Of a stretch of 64,000 bases of DNA, positions 17,148-26,859 are shown in pieces. A program made the position numbers and the translations under genes. Below the pieces are notes generated by a model, which ran no database searches, was not told the origin of the DNA, and saw only the letters and a list, made by a program, of their open reading frames with translations. How positions within the stretch are numbered: the first letter of the stretch is position 1; every line of letters begins with the position of its first letter. This DNA comes from JAICXG01 sp963801255 (GTDB lineage: Bacteria > Verrucomicrobiota > Verrucomicrobiia > Chthoniobacterales > UBA10450): the NCBI GenBank assembly GCA_963801255.1, contig CAWDEC010000013.1, positions 62,001 to 126,000 on the forward strand, written 5' to 3'.

Positions 17148-18698
17148 CTAACGTGGTTTGATTACGACAAAGGATCTAGTGCGGCGGCGGCAAACTGAGA
17201 GGACCTGCGACTCGTTAGAATCGAGCGATTGAATCGCCTGCTCGAAATCCTGCACCGACTCAACCGGATGCTGATTGACTGCCTCTATCACGTCGCCGGC
17301 GCGAATTTGCGCGTCGTTCAAGCCCGGTCCGACCTGCGCGACAACCACACCGCGGACGTTCGGGGGCACTCCCAGTTGCTGCGCAAGTTGCGGTGTCAGT
17401 TCGCGAACCTCGAGCGAGGCGAGCGGACCACTGCTAGATTGATCAGGAGCCTGATCCTGGTCCTGATTATCTGAATCGTTAGGCGAAGGAGGTTGCGCCG
17501 GCGGCCGGCCGGGCCCACCGGGCGCGGGTGCGGCACGCGCCAAACCATAGTTAGGCGGCCGTTCCTTGAGCATGGTGGAAACCGTGAGTGGCTTTCCATT
17601 TCGGACCACCTGCAAGCTGATTTTCTTATTCAACTCCGCGACTGAAACAAGCCGCTGCAGTTCGACGATATTGTGAACCTTATGACCATCGAATTCCTGG
17701 ATCACGTCGCCGCGCTGAATCTTGGCATCTGCGGCCGGTGATTCCGGCATCACCGCCGCGACGGCGACACCATTGTCGTCCACGGGGGTTTGCCCCGGCT
17801 GCAAGCCCGCCGTCTCGATCCCCAGATAGCCGCGAATGATTCGCCCCTGCTTGAGCAAGCTTTCCAAGGCCATTTTCACAGTGTTCGATGGAATGGCAAA
17901 GCCGATGCCCTGCGATCCGCCGCTGCGCGAGATGATGGCGGTATTGATTCCAACGACCTCGCCCCGCAGGTTGATCAACGGACCGCCGCTGTTGCCGGGG
18001 TTAATCGCCGCATTGGTTTGGAGAAAATCGCCGAAGCCATCGACGCGATTCGGTCGCCCCTTTGAGCTGATGATTCCATCCGTCACCGTTTCCTCGAAAC
18101 CAAATGGATTCCCTACCGCGAGAACAAAATCACCCGCCTGCATTTGATCGGAATCGCCGAGTTTGAGCGGTTTCGTATCGGGCTCATCCATCTTTAAGAC
18201 TGCGAGGTCGAGCTGTTCGTCCGCGCCGATAAGCCGCGCTTTGCGCGTACGTCCATCGCTCAATTGCACCTCGATCTCATCTACCTGATCGACGACGTGG
18301 TTATTGGTAATGATGTGACCCTCCTTGGTCACGATCACCCCCGAGCCTAACGAATTCTGGACGAGCGAATCATCCGTTGGCCCGCGAAACTGGCGATAAT
18401 TGCCGCGGAAAAAATCAAATGGATCGAGGCCGTATTGCCGCGGAATTCGCTTGGTTGTCTTTACACTTACAACCGACGGAATCACGCTCGCGACCAATCG
18501 GCGCCGTTCATTACTTAACGACGCCAGGCTGGCGATTGACTTGGAATCAATCGGCGGATTCTCCGCCAGGGTGAACTTTTCCGGCGCCCGATGGTTCGTT
18601 AGGGTAAGGTGTCCGTGGCGCAACTGGTAGTCGTAAAGCAGTGAAACTCCGGCGCTCAAAACCAGGACTAACAAAAGGAACTTGAGTAGGTTTTTCAT
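17148..18698 (-). CDS. htrA: Do-family serine protease (HtrA/DegP type) with two PDZ domains
   Basis: 516 residues: N-terminal membrane anchor or signal (LLKFLLLVLVLSAGVSLL), trypsin-like domain with His134 (ITNNHVV), Asp164 (LDLAVLK) and Ser237 (GNSGGP), PDZ1 at about 290-375 and PDZ2 at about 435-510. An unusual low-complexity linker rich in Pro, Gly, Asp and Gln separates the PDZ domains. The family degrades misfolded envelope proteins. The start ATG shares one base with the recG stop (TAATG), so it is probably cotranscribed with recG. Its stop TAG falls in a near-copy of the dispersed 9-mer. Confidence 0.95.
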   Translation of the reverse strand: MKNLLKFLLLVLVLSAGVSLLYDYQLRHGHLTLTNHRAPEKFTLAENPPIDSKSIASLASLSNERRRLVASVIPSVVSVKTTKRIPRQYGLDPFDFFRGNYRQFRGPTDDSLVQNSLGSGVIVTKEGHIITNNHVVDQVDEIEVQLSDGRTRKARLIGADEQLDLAVLKMDEPDTKPLKLGDSDQMQAGDFVLAVGNPFGFEETVTDGIISSKGRPNRVDGFGDFLQTNAAINPGNSGGPLINLRGEVVGINTAIISRSGGSQGIGFAIPSNTVKMALESLLKQGRIIRGYLGIETAGLQPGQTPVDDNGVAVAAVMPESPAADAKIQRGDVIQEFDGHKVHNIVELQRLVSVAELNKKISLQVVRNGKPLTVSTMLKERPPNYGLARAAPAPGGPGRPPAQPPSPNDSDNQDQDQAPDQSSSGPLASLEVRELTPQLAQQLGVPPNVRGVVVAQVGPGLNDAQIRAGDVIEAVNQHPVESVQDFEQAIQSLDSNESQVLSVCRRRTRSFVVIKPR

Positions 18699-20854
18699 TA
18701 ACTGACGTGGGAGAAGGATTTTTCCCCATCTTCGACAATCAAATGTCGGAAACGTTGATTTTCCGCCTTCGTCAGCTCGGGATCGTCGCGGAAGATCCTG
18801 CTCGCCGCCGCTCGCGCGCGCTGCATCAATGGTGCGTCTCGGCGTAGATCGCCAAGTTTCAGGGCGGGTAATCCGCTCTGCGCCGTCCCGAGTAAATCAC
18901 CCGGCCCACGTATGGCCCAGTCCGCTTCCGCCACCTCGAAACCATTGCTTGTCTTTTCCAACACCTCCAGCTTGGCGGCCGTTTCGGGAGATGAATCGGA
19001 AGAAAGAAGAATACAATAGGACTTGTGTTCGCCGCGTCCGATACGTCCGCGCAGTTGATGCAATTGGGCGAGTCCGAAACGTTCGGCATTTTCAATCAAA
19101 ATAACGGTGGCGTTAGGCACATCCACTCCCACTTCGATCACGGTCGTGCTAACCAGCACGTTTGTTAGGCCGCGGCGAAAACGCTCCATGACCGCCTGCT
19201 TCTCTGGCGGCGGAACGCGTCCATGCAGGAGTTCACATGCGAACGGCGACAAACGTTCGCGCCATTTATCGAACTCGGCCGAAGCCGCTTTGGCTTCCAG
19301 CTTCTCGCTCTCATCGATCAGCGGATAGACGATATAAGCCTGCCGCCCGGCCGCCAATTCGCGGCGCAAAAATGCAAGCACGTCCGGCAACTTGTCTCCA
19401 CCCCGCGCCGCCGTGATGATTTTCCCGCGATGCGCCGGCATTTCGTCGATGGTTGAGACATCAAGATCACCATAAAGACTCATGGTGAGGGTGCGAGGAA
19501 TGGGCGTAGCGGTCATGACAAGCACATGCGGCGCGGGTTCCCGGGTCGTTAGGTGGCCGCGCTGGGCTACGCCGAATTTGTGTTGCTCATCGATCACCAC
19601 TAGTCCCGGAACGCCGAGGCCCTCCGGTTCGTAAAGCAAGGCGTGTGTTCCGACAAAGATTTGGCCCGCCGGCTTTAGGCCGCTGGTCTGCCGGACCTGG
19701 ATTGAGGTGTCGCCCGGAGAGCTTGGCCCTGCGAGATTGTGCTCGCCGCTCATTGCGCGATCCCCGCGTGAAAGCGTGAAGAGCGGCAATGCGTCCTCCT
19801 TTCGCGCACCAGTACGGAGGGAAACCGAGACACCCAGTGGCTCGAGCCAGCGTTGCAAGACGGCGTAGTGTTGCTCGGCCAGAATCTGTGTCGGCGCCAT
19901 GAAAGCGGTTTGCGCGCCTGATTCAACGCAAAGCAACATAGCCGCTATCGCCACCACCGTTTTTCCCGAACCGACATCGCCTTGCAACAATCGGTTCATG
20001 GGAAACGTCGAGTCGAGATCACGACGCAATTCCTCGATCACCTTCGTTTGCGCGTTCGTTAGGGCAAAAGGCAATGCCTTGAGAAAGCGTTGCAACAATT
20101 CACCTGAACCATGCTGCGCTCTGCCCACACGCCGACGTGCGCGCGCCCGTCGTGAAGCGAGCAACATTTGCATGGTAAAAAACTCCGCCAATACCAGGCA
20201 CTCACGAGCATGGGCGAGTGTCTCCTCGCTCGAAGGAAAATGAATTTCGCGCAGCGCCTCCGAGCTCAAATCGGTCTTCAGCTCTCCTGGAAGCACGGTT
20301 TCCAACTCGTCGTCGCGGCACTCGTCGAGCAGGCGAAAAATCAACGCACGCAAAATGCGCTGCGAGAGCCCTTCGGTCGCGGGATAAATGGGCGTGATAC
20401 GCCGGAAGTGAATTGAGATCTCGGCGTCATCTTCGATCACTTCGAACTCCGGGTGTTCCATACAGAGACGCTTACCGCGCAGGCGCGGCTTACCGAAGAC
20501 AACGAGCCGCTGTCCGCCCAGAATCATCTTTTGCACGTAATGGAGGTTGAACCATCGCAGGACGAGCGGCTGGCTGAGGGCGTGTGCGTCAGTCTCCTGC
20601 AAGGTGGCTTCGAAAATCTTTTTCCCACGGCCAAAGCGGAGAAGACGCGTCTTGATCACTTCGCCACAAAGACAGACCTGCTGTTCGGTTTCCTCTCGCG
20701 GGAAACGGGCGAACTCGCGGCGATCTTCATGCCGCCGCGGATAATGCGTGAGTAAATCCCGAACGGTTTCGAGACCAAGCCGACGGAGTTGCGTCATCCG
20801 TGGCTGCGGAATCCACTCCAATTCGCCTAACGATTGGTCAATTTGAACCGCCAT
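18698..20854 (-). CDS. recG: ATP-dependent DNA helicase RecG
   Basis: 718-residue branch-migration helicase acting on stalled replication forks and recombination intermediates. An N-terminal wedge/OB region (about 1-250) is followed by the helicase core with Walker A GDVGSGKT, the DEQH box (VVIDEQHKFGVAQR), MTATPIPRTL and the RecG-type VIEVGVDVPNA...HQLRGRIGRG motifs. Between motif Ia (TGARKED) and VGTHALL there are about 30 extra residues compared with E. coli RecG, including GEHNLAGPSSPGDTSIQ. This looks like an in-frame low-complexity insertion in a surface loop. The stop overlaps the htrA start by one base. Confidence 0.95.
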   Translation of the reverse strand: MAVQIDQSLGELEWIPQPRMTQLRRLGLETVRDLLTHYPRRHEDRREFARFPREETEQQVCLCGEVIKTRLLRFGRGKKIFEATLQETDAHALSQPLVLRWFNLHYVQKMILGGQRLVVFGKPRLRGKRLCMEHPEFEVIEDDAEISIHFRRITPIYPATEGLSQRILRALIFRLLDECRDDELETVLPGELKTDLSSEALREIHFPSSEETLAHARECLVLAEFFTMQMLLASRRARARRRVGRAQHGSGELLQRFLKALPFALTNAQTKVIEELRRDLDSTFPMNRLLQGDVGSGKTVVAIAAMLLCVESGAQTAFMAPTQILAEQHYAVLQRWLEPLGVSVSLRTGARKEDALPLFTLSRGDRAMSGEHNLAGPSSPGDTSIQVRQTSGLKPAGQIFVGTHALLYEPEGLGVPGLVVIDEQHKFGVAQRGHLTTREPAPHVLVMTATPIPRTLTMSLYGDLDVSTIDEMPAHRGKIITAARGGDKLPDVLAFLRRELAAGRQAYIVYPLIDESEKLEAKAASAEFDKWRERLSPFACELLHGRVPPPEKQAVMERFRRGLTNVLVSTTVIEVGVDVPNATVILIENAERFGLAQLHQLRGRIGRGEHKSYCILLSSDSSPETAAKLEVLEKTSNGFEVAEADWAIRGPGDLLGTAQSGLPALKLGDLRRDAPLMQRARAAASRIFRDDPELTKAENQRFRHLIVEDGEKSFSHVS

Positions 20855-20941
20855 CTGGCAAAGACATTATTGCGTCACTCGCGCCCTGCGAGCGCGGATG
20901 AGCGAAAGTTCGCGATTCGAAAAGGCACACTCTGGAAATTG

Positions 20942-22642
20942 CTACAGCCCACGAGGCGCGGCACTGCGCAATTCCTCGACCTGCAATTGCAAGCGCATTT
21001 CCCCTTCATATTCATCCGCCGATAAGCGAACAGCGAGATCCCAGGGCGGCTCCGGCAGCGGTTCACTCGCACCGCCAAAGAAAATTGCGCGTTGAAATCG
21101 TCCATCCTGTTTCAGGCGCAAGGCAAGATGCTTTTCCTTCAAAATTTGCGGCGGGCCCGCAGCCTCGACTTGCCTAACGAGAAAGAGTGGTTGTGGATTC
21201 CCCTGACCAAAGGGCTGGAGCATTTCATGCCAGCGCCACAGTTCCCAATTCAAATCGTGTAAAGTGAGTTCCGCGTCGAGATGAAGTTGCGCCTCGAAGT
21301 GCTCAGGCGCGAGAAGCGCGCGACAGACTTCCGCGAAAGCCGTTGCGAAGTTGCAAAATTTCTCCTCACGAATCGTCAGGCCGGCAGCCATCTCGTGTCC
21401 GCCAAATTTTTCCAGGTCATCGCTGCAACGCCCGAGGGCAGCGACGAGCGAGAGATGGGGAATACTGCGCCCACTTCCCTTTCCTAGACCGTCGGCATCG
21501 AAACCAACAATGATTGTCGGGCGATGATAACGCTTCGCGATACGGGAGGCGACAATCCCGAGCACCCCGGGGTGCCAGCCGCGTTCTCCCAGCACGATTG
21601 CGGGCCGTTCAGATAAACTCTGCTGAAGGATTTTTGTTTCCGCCGCGAGGACAATCTCGCGTTCGATTTTCTGTCGCTCGCGATTCTGGGTATCGAGCTC
21701 GCCAGCGAGGGCCGCGGCTTCTGTGAAGTCGGTAGTGAGAAAAAGGCGAAGCGCTTTCTCCGCTGTTGACAAGCGACCGGCGGCGTTGAGTCGTGGGCCC
21801 AGCCGGAAGCCGATATGCTCTGAGAGAACCGGTGGCCTAACGACCGCAATGTCGAGCAAATGCCTAAGGCCTAACAATCGACGACGCGCGATCTCCTGTG
21901 TCCCGTGATGGACGAGAATGCGGTTCTCCGCCTGCAGGGGCACGATGTCGGCCACCGTTCCAAGAGCGACGAGATCGAGCCGGCGCCGCAGATCAAACTG
22001 TGGCAATGGCCGAGTCTTGAGCAGAGCGTGGCAAAGCTTGAAAACAATCCCGACACTGCAGAGATAGTCGAAAGGTGAGCCGGAGGCTTTGGGATTTACG
22101 AGCGCGATGCAATCTGGTAGCGCCGCCTTCGGTTCGTGATGATCGAGCACGATAACCTCCGCGCCGCGCGCACAGATTTCTGCGACCTCGGCGGACGAAG
22201 AAGTGCCGCAATCAACCGCGATGAGGAGTTGTGGCCGGTGCGTTTGCCAGCAGCGTTCAATCCCCTCGCGACTCAGTCCGTAGCCTTCTTCCATCCGTGA
22301 CGGCAGAAAGAGCGCGGGAGGATTGCCGTAGGCGCAGAGCATCTCGTTGAGCAACGCAAGCGAGGTGACGCCATCGACGTCGTAGTCACCGTAGAGGACG
22401 ATTCGTTCTTTTTTATCAATCGCTCGCAGAATGCGATCAACCGCGACCCGCATCTGCGGAAGAAGAAATGGATCGCTTAGATTGCGCAGGCGTGGACGCA
22501 GAAAATCCGATGCCTCCGCGTCAGTTAGCATACCTCTTCGTGCTAAGAGGCGCGCGATGCAGTCAGGCCCGCAGATTCCATCAGAAAACGGAAGCGGCTC
22601 CTGAGCGCCAGGCGCAAGGATCCAGCGGCGGGGGCGCCTCAT
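20942..22642 (-). CDS. recJ: Single-stranded-DNA-specific exonuclease RecJ
   Basis: 566-residue 5'-3' exonuclease of the DHH phosphoesterase family, acting in recombination and mismatch repair. Motifs seen: YGDYDVDGVTS (residues 84-94), VDCGTSS, VLDHHEP with DHH at 167-169, and the DHHA1 motif GGHEMAAGLTI. The C-terminal OB-type region follows. It lies between the menaquinone gene mqnA (177 bases upstream) and recG (87 bases downstream), all on the minus strand. An exact 9-mer copy (22652-22660) stands ten bases before its start, and two more are within the gene. Confidence 0.96.
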   Translation of the reverse strand: MRRPRRWILAPGAQEPLPFSDGICGPDCIARLLARRGMLTDAEASDFLRPRLRNLSDPFLLPQMRVAVDRILRAIDKKERIVLYGDYDVDGVTSLALLNEMLCAYGNPPALFLPSRMEEGYGLSREGIERCWQTHRPQLLIAVDCGTSSSAEVAEICARGAEVIVLDHHEPKAALPDCIALVNPKASGSPFDYLCSVGIVFKLCHALLKTRPLPQFDLRRRLDLVALGTVADIVPLQAENRILVHHGTQEIARRRLLGLRHLLDIAVVRPPVLSEHIGFRLGPRLNAAGRLSTAEKALRLFLTTDFTEAAALAGELDTQNRERQKIEREIVLAAETKILQQSLSERPAIVLGERGWHPGVLGIVASRIAKRYHRPTIIVGFDADGLGKGSGRSIPHLSLVAALGRCSDDLEKFGGHEMAAGLTIREEKFCNFATAFAEVCRALLAPEHFEAQLHLDAELTLHDLNWELWRWHEMLQPFGQGNPQPLFLVRQVEAAGPPQILKEKHLALRLKQDGRFQRAIFFGGASEPLPEPPWDLAVRLSADEYEGEMRLQLQVEELRSAAPRGL

Positions 22643-22819
22643 GGTTGAAACTCGTTAGGCAAGAAGTGCGGCGAGACGCTGGGCATCGAATGGGGCGTGA
22701 ACCTTGGCATCGTTAATCAAAATAAACGAAAACCTGCCGGCCGCGCCGCCAACGTTTTATTTTCTCGGCTCAATGACGCAAGCACCCTGAGGTGCCGATT
22801 CACAGCTCGTTTCCCCGGC

Positions 22820-23575
22820 TCAGAGGTACTCTGGCAGTTTTGGAAGGTCCGGGAGAATTTTTTGTTGGACGCACAGTTCTCCAAATTTTTGAAAGCCCTT
22901 TTTTTCCTCTGTGCCGAGGTCGAAGCGCAGACAGTGTCGAAAATAGAACTCGCAGAAACTTTGTTTCTCAGCCGGCTGCGCAGCAATCACTTTCGTGAGA
23001 TTTTGCAAATTGCGTTGGCCTAACGATCGAAGTTGCGCCGCGATTTGATCCTTCGCTTCGTAGTCAGGCCGAATCAACCAAAGCGCATAGACGAACGGGA
23101 GGGCAGCGAACTCTTGCCAGGCGGCGCCGAGGTCGAGAATCTGCACTTCGTCCCTCGCCTCCTGGCGAAAGCTGATCGCCTGGTCGCCGATGAGCAGGCG
23201 TCCTCGTTCTGCATTGATCTTACCATCTTCAACGAACTTGATTGGCTGTTCTCCTAGCAAGCAACGAAGTAAGTTGGCTGAGGTCTCCGAGGCAGGATCG
23301 ATGATGACCTCGCGCAGCTGTTCGACCGGCTCGCGATGAACGAGAATCACGCTGTAGACTGGGCCGGCAGATGCGATCGCGACCCGATCGACCGCGAAGT
23401 AGATCGGGTGGCGCAGGTATTCAAAGCTGGAGACGAGCGCGACATCCAGTTTTCCGGCTGCCAGCTCGCGGCAAAGATTGGAAGGATGATCGAAACGCAC
23501 TTCACCCTCCCAACCGTGAATAAGCGGGCGGGCGTTGAGGTATTGAACGCAACCGACGCGAGGCGAGGCGCCCAC
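22820..23575 (-). CDS. mqnA: Chorismate dehydratase (futalosine menaquinone pathway)
   Basis: The chosen start is GTG 23575, one base after the mqnE stop TGA; the open frame extends upstream inside mqnE but reads as a shadow there. The protein (about 251 residues) begins GASPRVGCVQYLNARPL, the typical MqnA N-terminus, with periplasmic-binding-protein fold elements VALVSSFEYL and LLIGDQA. MqnA makes 3-enolpyruvylbenzoate from chorismate. With mqnE it forms the first two steps of the futalosine route to menaquinone; mqnB, C and D are not in the window. The C-terminal 60 residues are charged and helical. Confidence 0.9.
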   Translation of the reverse strand: MGASPRVGCVQYLNARPLIHGWEGEVRFDHPSNLCRELAAGKLDVALVSSFEYLRHPIYFAVDRVAIASAGPVYSVILVHREPVEQLREVIIDPASETSANLLRCLLGEQPIKFVEDGKINAERGRLLIGDQAISFRQEARDEVQILDLGAAWQEFAALPFVYALWLIRPDYEAKDQIAAQLRSLGQRNLQNLTKVIAAQPAEKQSFCEFYFRHCLRFDLGTEEKKGFQKFGELCVQQKILPDLPKLPEYL

Positions 23576-23576
23576 G

Positions 23577-24722
23577 TCAGGCGCAAACAAGTTCGTTAGG
23601 CGAAACGGCCGGCGCGCGCACGGCTTTCGGCCCGGTGAGATGATTGTAATAACTGTCGCGCTGCACGGGAATACGCCCTGCCTGACGAATCGCGTGCTCG
23701 AGGGTTTCACGGGTTTGTTCCTCCGGCGTCTTTGCTCCCGCCATATGGAAGATTTTTTCGCGCATGATCGTGCCATGGAGATCGTCCACGCCATAGGCCA
23801 GCGCGACCTGCGCGAGCGGAAGTCCAAGGCTTACCCAATAAGCGGTCAGATGCTCGATGTTATCAAGGTAGATGCGGCTGACCGCGAGGGTGCGCAGTTG
23901 CTCGAAAGCAGTCGCACGTTGGATGTGGGCGAGGACAGTCGTGGTCGGCTCAAAGGCAAAAGGAATGAAGCCGGTAAAACCGCCGGTCTGGTCCTGCAAT
24001 TCGCGAAGCTGCCGCAGGTGATCGACCCGTTGTTCGTTAGTCTCGACGTGTCCGTAGAGCATCGTGCAGGTGCTGCGGCCACCCATTTGATGCCAGATAC
24101 GATGGACTTCGAGCCATTCCCCCGCTGTCTCTTTGCCACGACAAATTTGATCGCGCACACCGGGATCGAAAATCTCCGCCCCGCCACCGGTTAATGAACC
24201 GAGCCCGGCCTCACGCAACGTCACGAGCGTCTCGGGGATCGATTGTTTGAAAATACGCCGCGCGAGATGGCGGATCTCAATCGCGGTGAAGGCCTTGATC
24301 TGAAGCTGCGCATCCAGCGCGCGCAAACGCCGGAGTAAGTCCAAATACCAATCTTTACTTAGGGTCGGGTGAAGACCGCCGACCATGTGGACCTCAGTAA
24401 TTCCGCTGGTGAGCGCCTGGCGCACGGCCTCAACGATCTCGTCGATCGCGTACTCAAAAGCATGCGCATCCCGTTTGCGCGCGGCGAAGGCGCAGAACTG
24501 GCATGAGAGCACACAGATATTGGAATAGTTGATATAGCGATTCAGAATGTAGGTCGCGACGTTGCCGTTTGTTCGCTCCCGCACGGTGCTGGCCATCATC
24601 CCGAGCGCATTAAGGTCGTGCGACTCGTAAAGCCGCAACGCGTCCTCATCAGAGATTCTCTGGGCGTTCTCGACCTTCTCAGCAATTGCGCTGAGCGACT
24701 TTGGAATCAGCGAAAAATTCAT
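23577..24722 (-). CDS. mqnE: Aminofutalosine synthase (radical SAM)
   Basis: 381 residues with the radical-SAM cysteines Cys70, Cys74 and Cys77 in NICVLSCQFCAFA. The sequence matches MqnE rather than the related MqnC or CofH through LTGGGAEIFDPGVRDQIC, EVHRIWHQMG and GGFTGFIPFAFEP. MqnE joins the MqnA product to the adenosyl group of SAM, yielding 6-amino-6-deoxyfutalosine. It precedes mqnA with one base between stop and start, so the pair is one operon. A 9-base inverted repeat lies 38 bases upstream of the start. Confidence 0.93.
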   Translation of the reverse strand: MNFSLIPKSLSAIAEKVENAQRISDEDALRLYESHDLNALGMMASTVRERTNGNVATYILNRYINYSNICVLSCQFCAFAARKRDAHAFEYAIDEIVEAVRQALTSGITEVHMVGGLHPTLSKDWYLDLLRRLRALDAQLQIKAFTAIEIRHLARRIFKQSIPETLVTLREAGLGSLTGGGAEIFDPGVRDQICRGKETAGEWLEVHRIWHQMGGRSTCTMLYGHVETNEQRVDHLRQLRELQDQTGGFTGFIPFAFEPTTTVLAHIQRATAFEQLRTLAVSRIYLDNIEHLTAYWVSLGLPLAQVALAYGVDDLHGTIMREKIFHMAGAKTPEEQTRETLEHAIRQAGRIPVQRDSYYNHLTGPKAVRAPAVSPNELVCA

Positions 24723-24760
24723 GACCTAAATACGCGCGTCCTGCGGGGAAACCCGAGCGG

Positions 24761-24808
24761 CTAATGATGCACAGGGCGATTCACGAGCGCAAGTGCAGCC
24801 ATCATTAG
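24761..24808. promoter_or_regulatory. Inverted repeat upstream of mqnE
   Basis: CTAATGATG at 24761-24769 and CATCATTAG at 24800-24808 are perfect inverted arms with a 30-base spacer. They lie in the 151-base gap between the secretin stop and the mqnE start. This could be an operator for mqnE-mqnA or part of a terminator region of the secretin gene. No T-run follows, which argues against a simple terminator. Confidence 0.35.
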
Positions 24809-24873
24809 GCGCTGAAAGCAAAGAGAGCGGACATCTCGCGACATCCGCCCTCCCCGACCCACAACAACAAATT

Positions 24874-26643
24874 TTATTGGTCTCGCTCCGTCGCCGTGCT
24901 CATGTAGCGCATTCGATCGGGCGCCGGCGCGATGCCGGGCACTGGATAATCAGTCACAACCTGGCGATTCGCCGTCGGGACGAGCCGCACCGCGCCGCGC
25001 GCGTTGTTTCGCCAGCCATTCGGATCAGCAAACTCTTCACCGCTGTCATGCAGGCCACTGACCTGATCCTCGAGTCCGGTGCCGTAATGTTGATCGATGA
25101 TCGTCGGCGTAACGAAGACGAGCAGGTTACGCTTCGTGCGCACGTTCAGGTGCTCCTGAAAAAAATATCCAAGCAGAGGGATATCGCCCATGAGCGGAAC
25201 TTTGTTGCGAGCTTTGGTCGTCTCGTCCTGAAGCAGACCGCCAATCGCAAGCGTGTCGCCGCTCTTAATAAGGACATTTGAATCGAGCTTGCGTGTATCG
25301 ATGATCGGGCTGGTCACAGTCGCGCCGGCGAAAACAAAAGGTTGGTCGGCGACCTTGTTGCTGATTTCCGGCTGCACGTTCAAGGTGATAAAGCTGTCCT
25401 TGTTCACAGACGGTCTAACCATGAGTTTGTTGCCGAAAACCTTGTCCTGGAATCCGCCGAAAACGGCGGTCGCAGTCTGCTCGTTGAAGTTCAGCTGCGG
25501 GACTGGCTGGTTGCGCGTAATCTCAATCGTTGCCTTCTGATTGTCCGCCGTGACGACTCGTGGGTTGGCCAGGAATTCGGCGTCGGCATCTTCGTTAAGG
25601 AAGCGTAAAGTCGCCGACATTTGCGGTACGCTGAGGATTGCGAAACCGCCAACAAGATGACCAAAGCTGCCGAAAATATTGTTGTTGCCGGGATTGCCGA
25701 GCGCGAAGCCTGTGGTTGGCGGATTCGCTCCCGCAGCCGGTGAGGCGCCTGGCAACGGAGCGCCGAGCGTAACTGTTTGTGGCTGAGTCGAATTGCCAAC
25801 GACGCCCGCCCAGTTAATGCCGTAGCTTTGTTTCGGGTTGGCAGTCACTTCCACCAGGCGCGCCTCAATCATCACCTGCTTGGTGGGTTTGTCGATTTGC
25901 ACCAGCAGTTTGCGGATGTTGTCGATGTTGCTCCGGGTCTCGTGGTAGAAAATGCTGTTCGTGCGCTCATCGATCTGCGATTTGCCGGCGGCGGGGCTGA
26001 GCTGTGAATCGACGAGGGGCTCGACGTCTTTCGCGCGCGCATAGCTGAACTGATAGCTCCCACTTTCGGTCGGTTCGGCGGTACGCTCTGCCGCGGTCTT
26101 GATATAGTAAACGTTGTCGATCGTAGCCATGAAAAGCCCTTTGGCTTTCACGATGATCGCGACCGCTTGTAGTGCAGTTACATCCTCTAGCCGCATCGTC
26201 ACTGTTCCAGTGACCGCATCGCTCACGACCATGTTGATTCTCGCCTGCCGCGCGAGGAGACGCAGGACCTGGCCGACGTCATCCCCTTGAAACTCCCGCA
26301 CTCCGACTCCGCCATTCTCTACCTCGGGATTGGCGACAGTAGTTGCCATCGCCGTCGCAGCCGGCGATCCAGACGTGCTTGCTGGCACGCTCGTGGCGGC
26401 GGTTTGAGCGGAAACAATCGGGACTTTCGGTTGAGCGGCGTTCGAGCTTGGACCAGTTGCCGGAGCGGCCTGTACCAGAGTCATTGGCGCGAGATCGGAC
26501 CGGGTGCTGGGTGCAAGGCTGGCAGCGGCGGTCGCCGGCGGTGGTGTCGGATTAACCGTGCGAGCTTCCTGCGCGAAGGCAACAGCGGCCAGGGTCACCG
26601 AAGCGCAGAGTGCGCCAATAAGACGTTTGCTTGAAGTGGACAT
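24874..26643 (-). CDS. Secretin-family outer-membrane pore (type II/IV secretion or pilus type)
   Basis: The start is taken at ATG 26643 (MSTSSKRLIGALCASVTLAA), where a signal peptide begins. About 589 residues. An Ala/Pro/Thr/Ser-rich region (25-110) precedes a short STN/N0-like domain (VREFQGDDVGQVLRLLARQA), an N1-like domain (VDSQLSPAAGKSQIDERTNS, QIDKPTKQVMIEARLVEV), and the secretin barrel with VPLMGDIPLLGYFF and LLVFVTPTII. Secretins form multimeric outer-membrane channels for pili, DNA uptake or protein export, which implies a Gram-negative envelope. No pilus, GspE or inner-membrane partner genes are nearby, so it is an orphan in this window and the system it serves is unknown. Confidence 0.88.
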   Translation of the reverse strand: MSTSSKRLIGALCASVTLAAVAFAQEARTVNPTPPPATAAASLAPSTRSDLAPMTLVQAAPATGPSSNAAQPKVPIVSAQTAATSVPASTSGSPAATAMATTVANPEVENGGVGVREFQGDDVGQVLRLLARQARINMVVSDAVTGTVTMRLEDVTALQAVAIIVKAKGLFMATIDNVYYIKTAAERTAEPTESGSYQFSYARAKDVEPLVDSQLSPAAGKSQIDERTNSIFYHETRSNIDNIRKLLVQIDKPTKQVMIEARLVEVTANPKQSYGINWAGVVGNSTQPQTVTLGAPLPGASPAAGANPPTTGFALGNPGNNNIFGSFGHLVGGFAILSVPQMSATLRFLNEDADAEFLANPRVVTADNQKATIEITRNQPVPQLNFNEQTATAVFGGFQDKVFGNKLMVRPSVNKDSFITLNVQPEISNKVADQPFVFAGATVTSPIIDTRKLDSNVLIKSGDTLAIGGLLQDETTKARNKVPLMGDIPLLGYFFQEHLNVRTKRNLLVFVTPTIIDQHYGTGLEDQVSGLHDSGEEFADPNGWRNNARGAVRLVPTANRQVVTDYPVPGIAPAPDRMRYMSTATERDQ

Positions 26644-26859
26644 GATGTATGAGGTCGATCCGGTTTGCACTGCGAAGGAGCTAAAAGCAGGAACCAGACC
26701 AGCACGGAAAAAGTTGGGATGCCGAGGGTTTACAGAGGATAAAGAGCAGACCAAGGCGCGGCGTGACCTCGGCTGGAAATGCCAGGCCTGGACAGCTAAG
26801 AGGCTGCGGAATGCCGACTCGGGGAGGAGAGTCCTTCCAATCCTTACGATCGTTAGGCG

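Noticed and set aside
22643..22819. Short open frame on the minus strand between mqnA and recJ, ending ALLA-stop inside a 9-mer copy
   Set aside because: It has an upstream in-frame stop, no start codon and only about 30 codons; it could be a decayed gene end but there is too little to support it.
24815..24845. Possible hairpin GCGGA...TCCGC after the secretin gene
   Set aside because: Only five base pairs with a long loop and no T-run; too weak for a terminator call.
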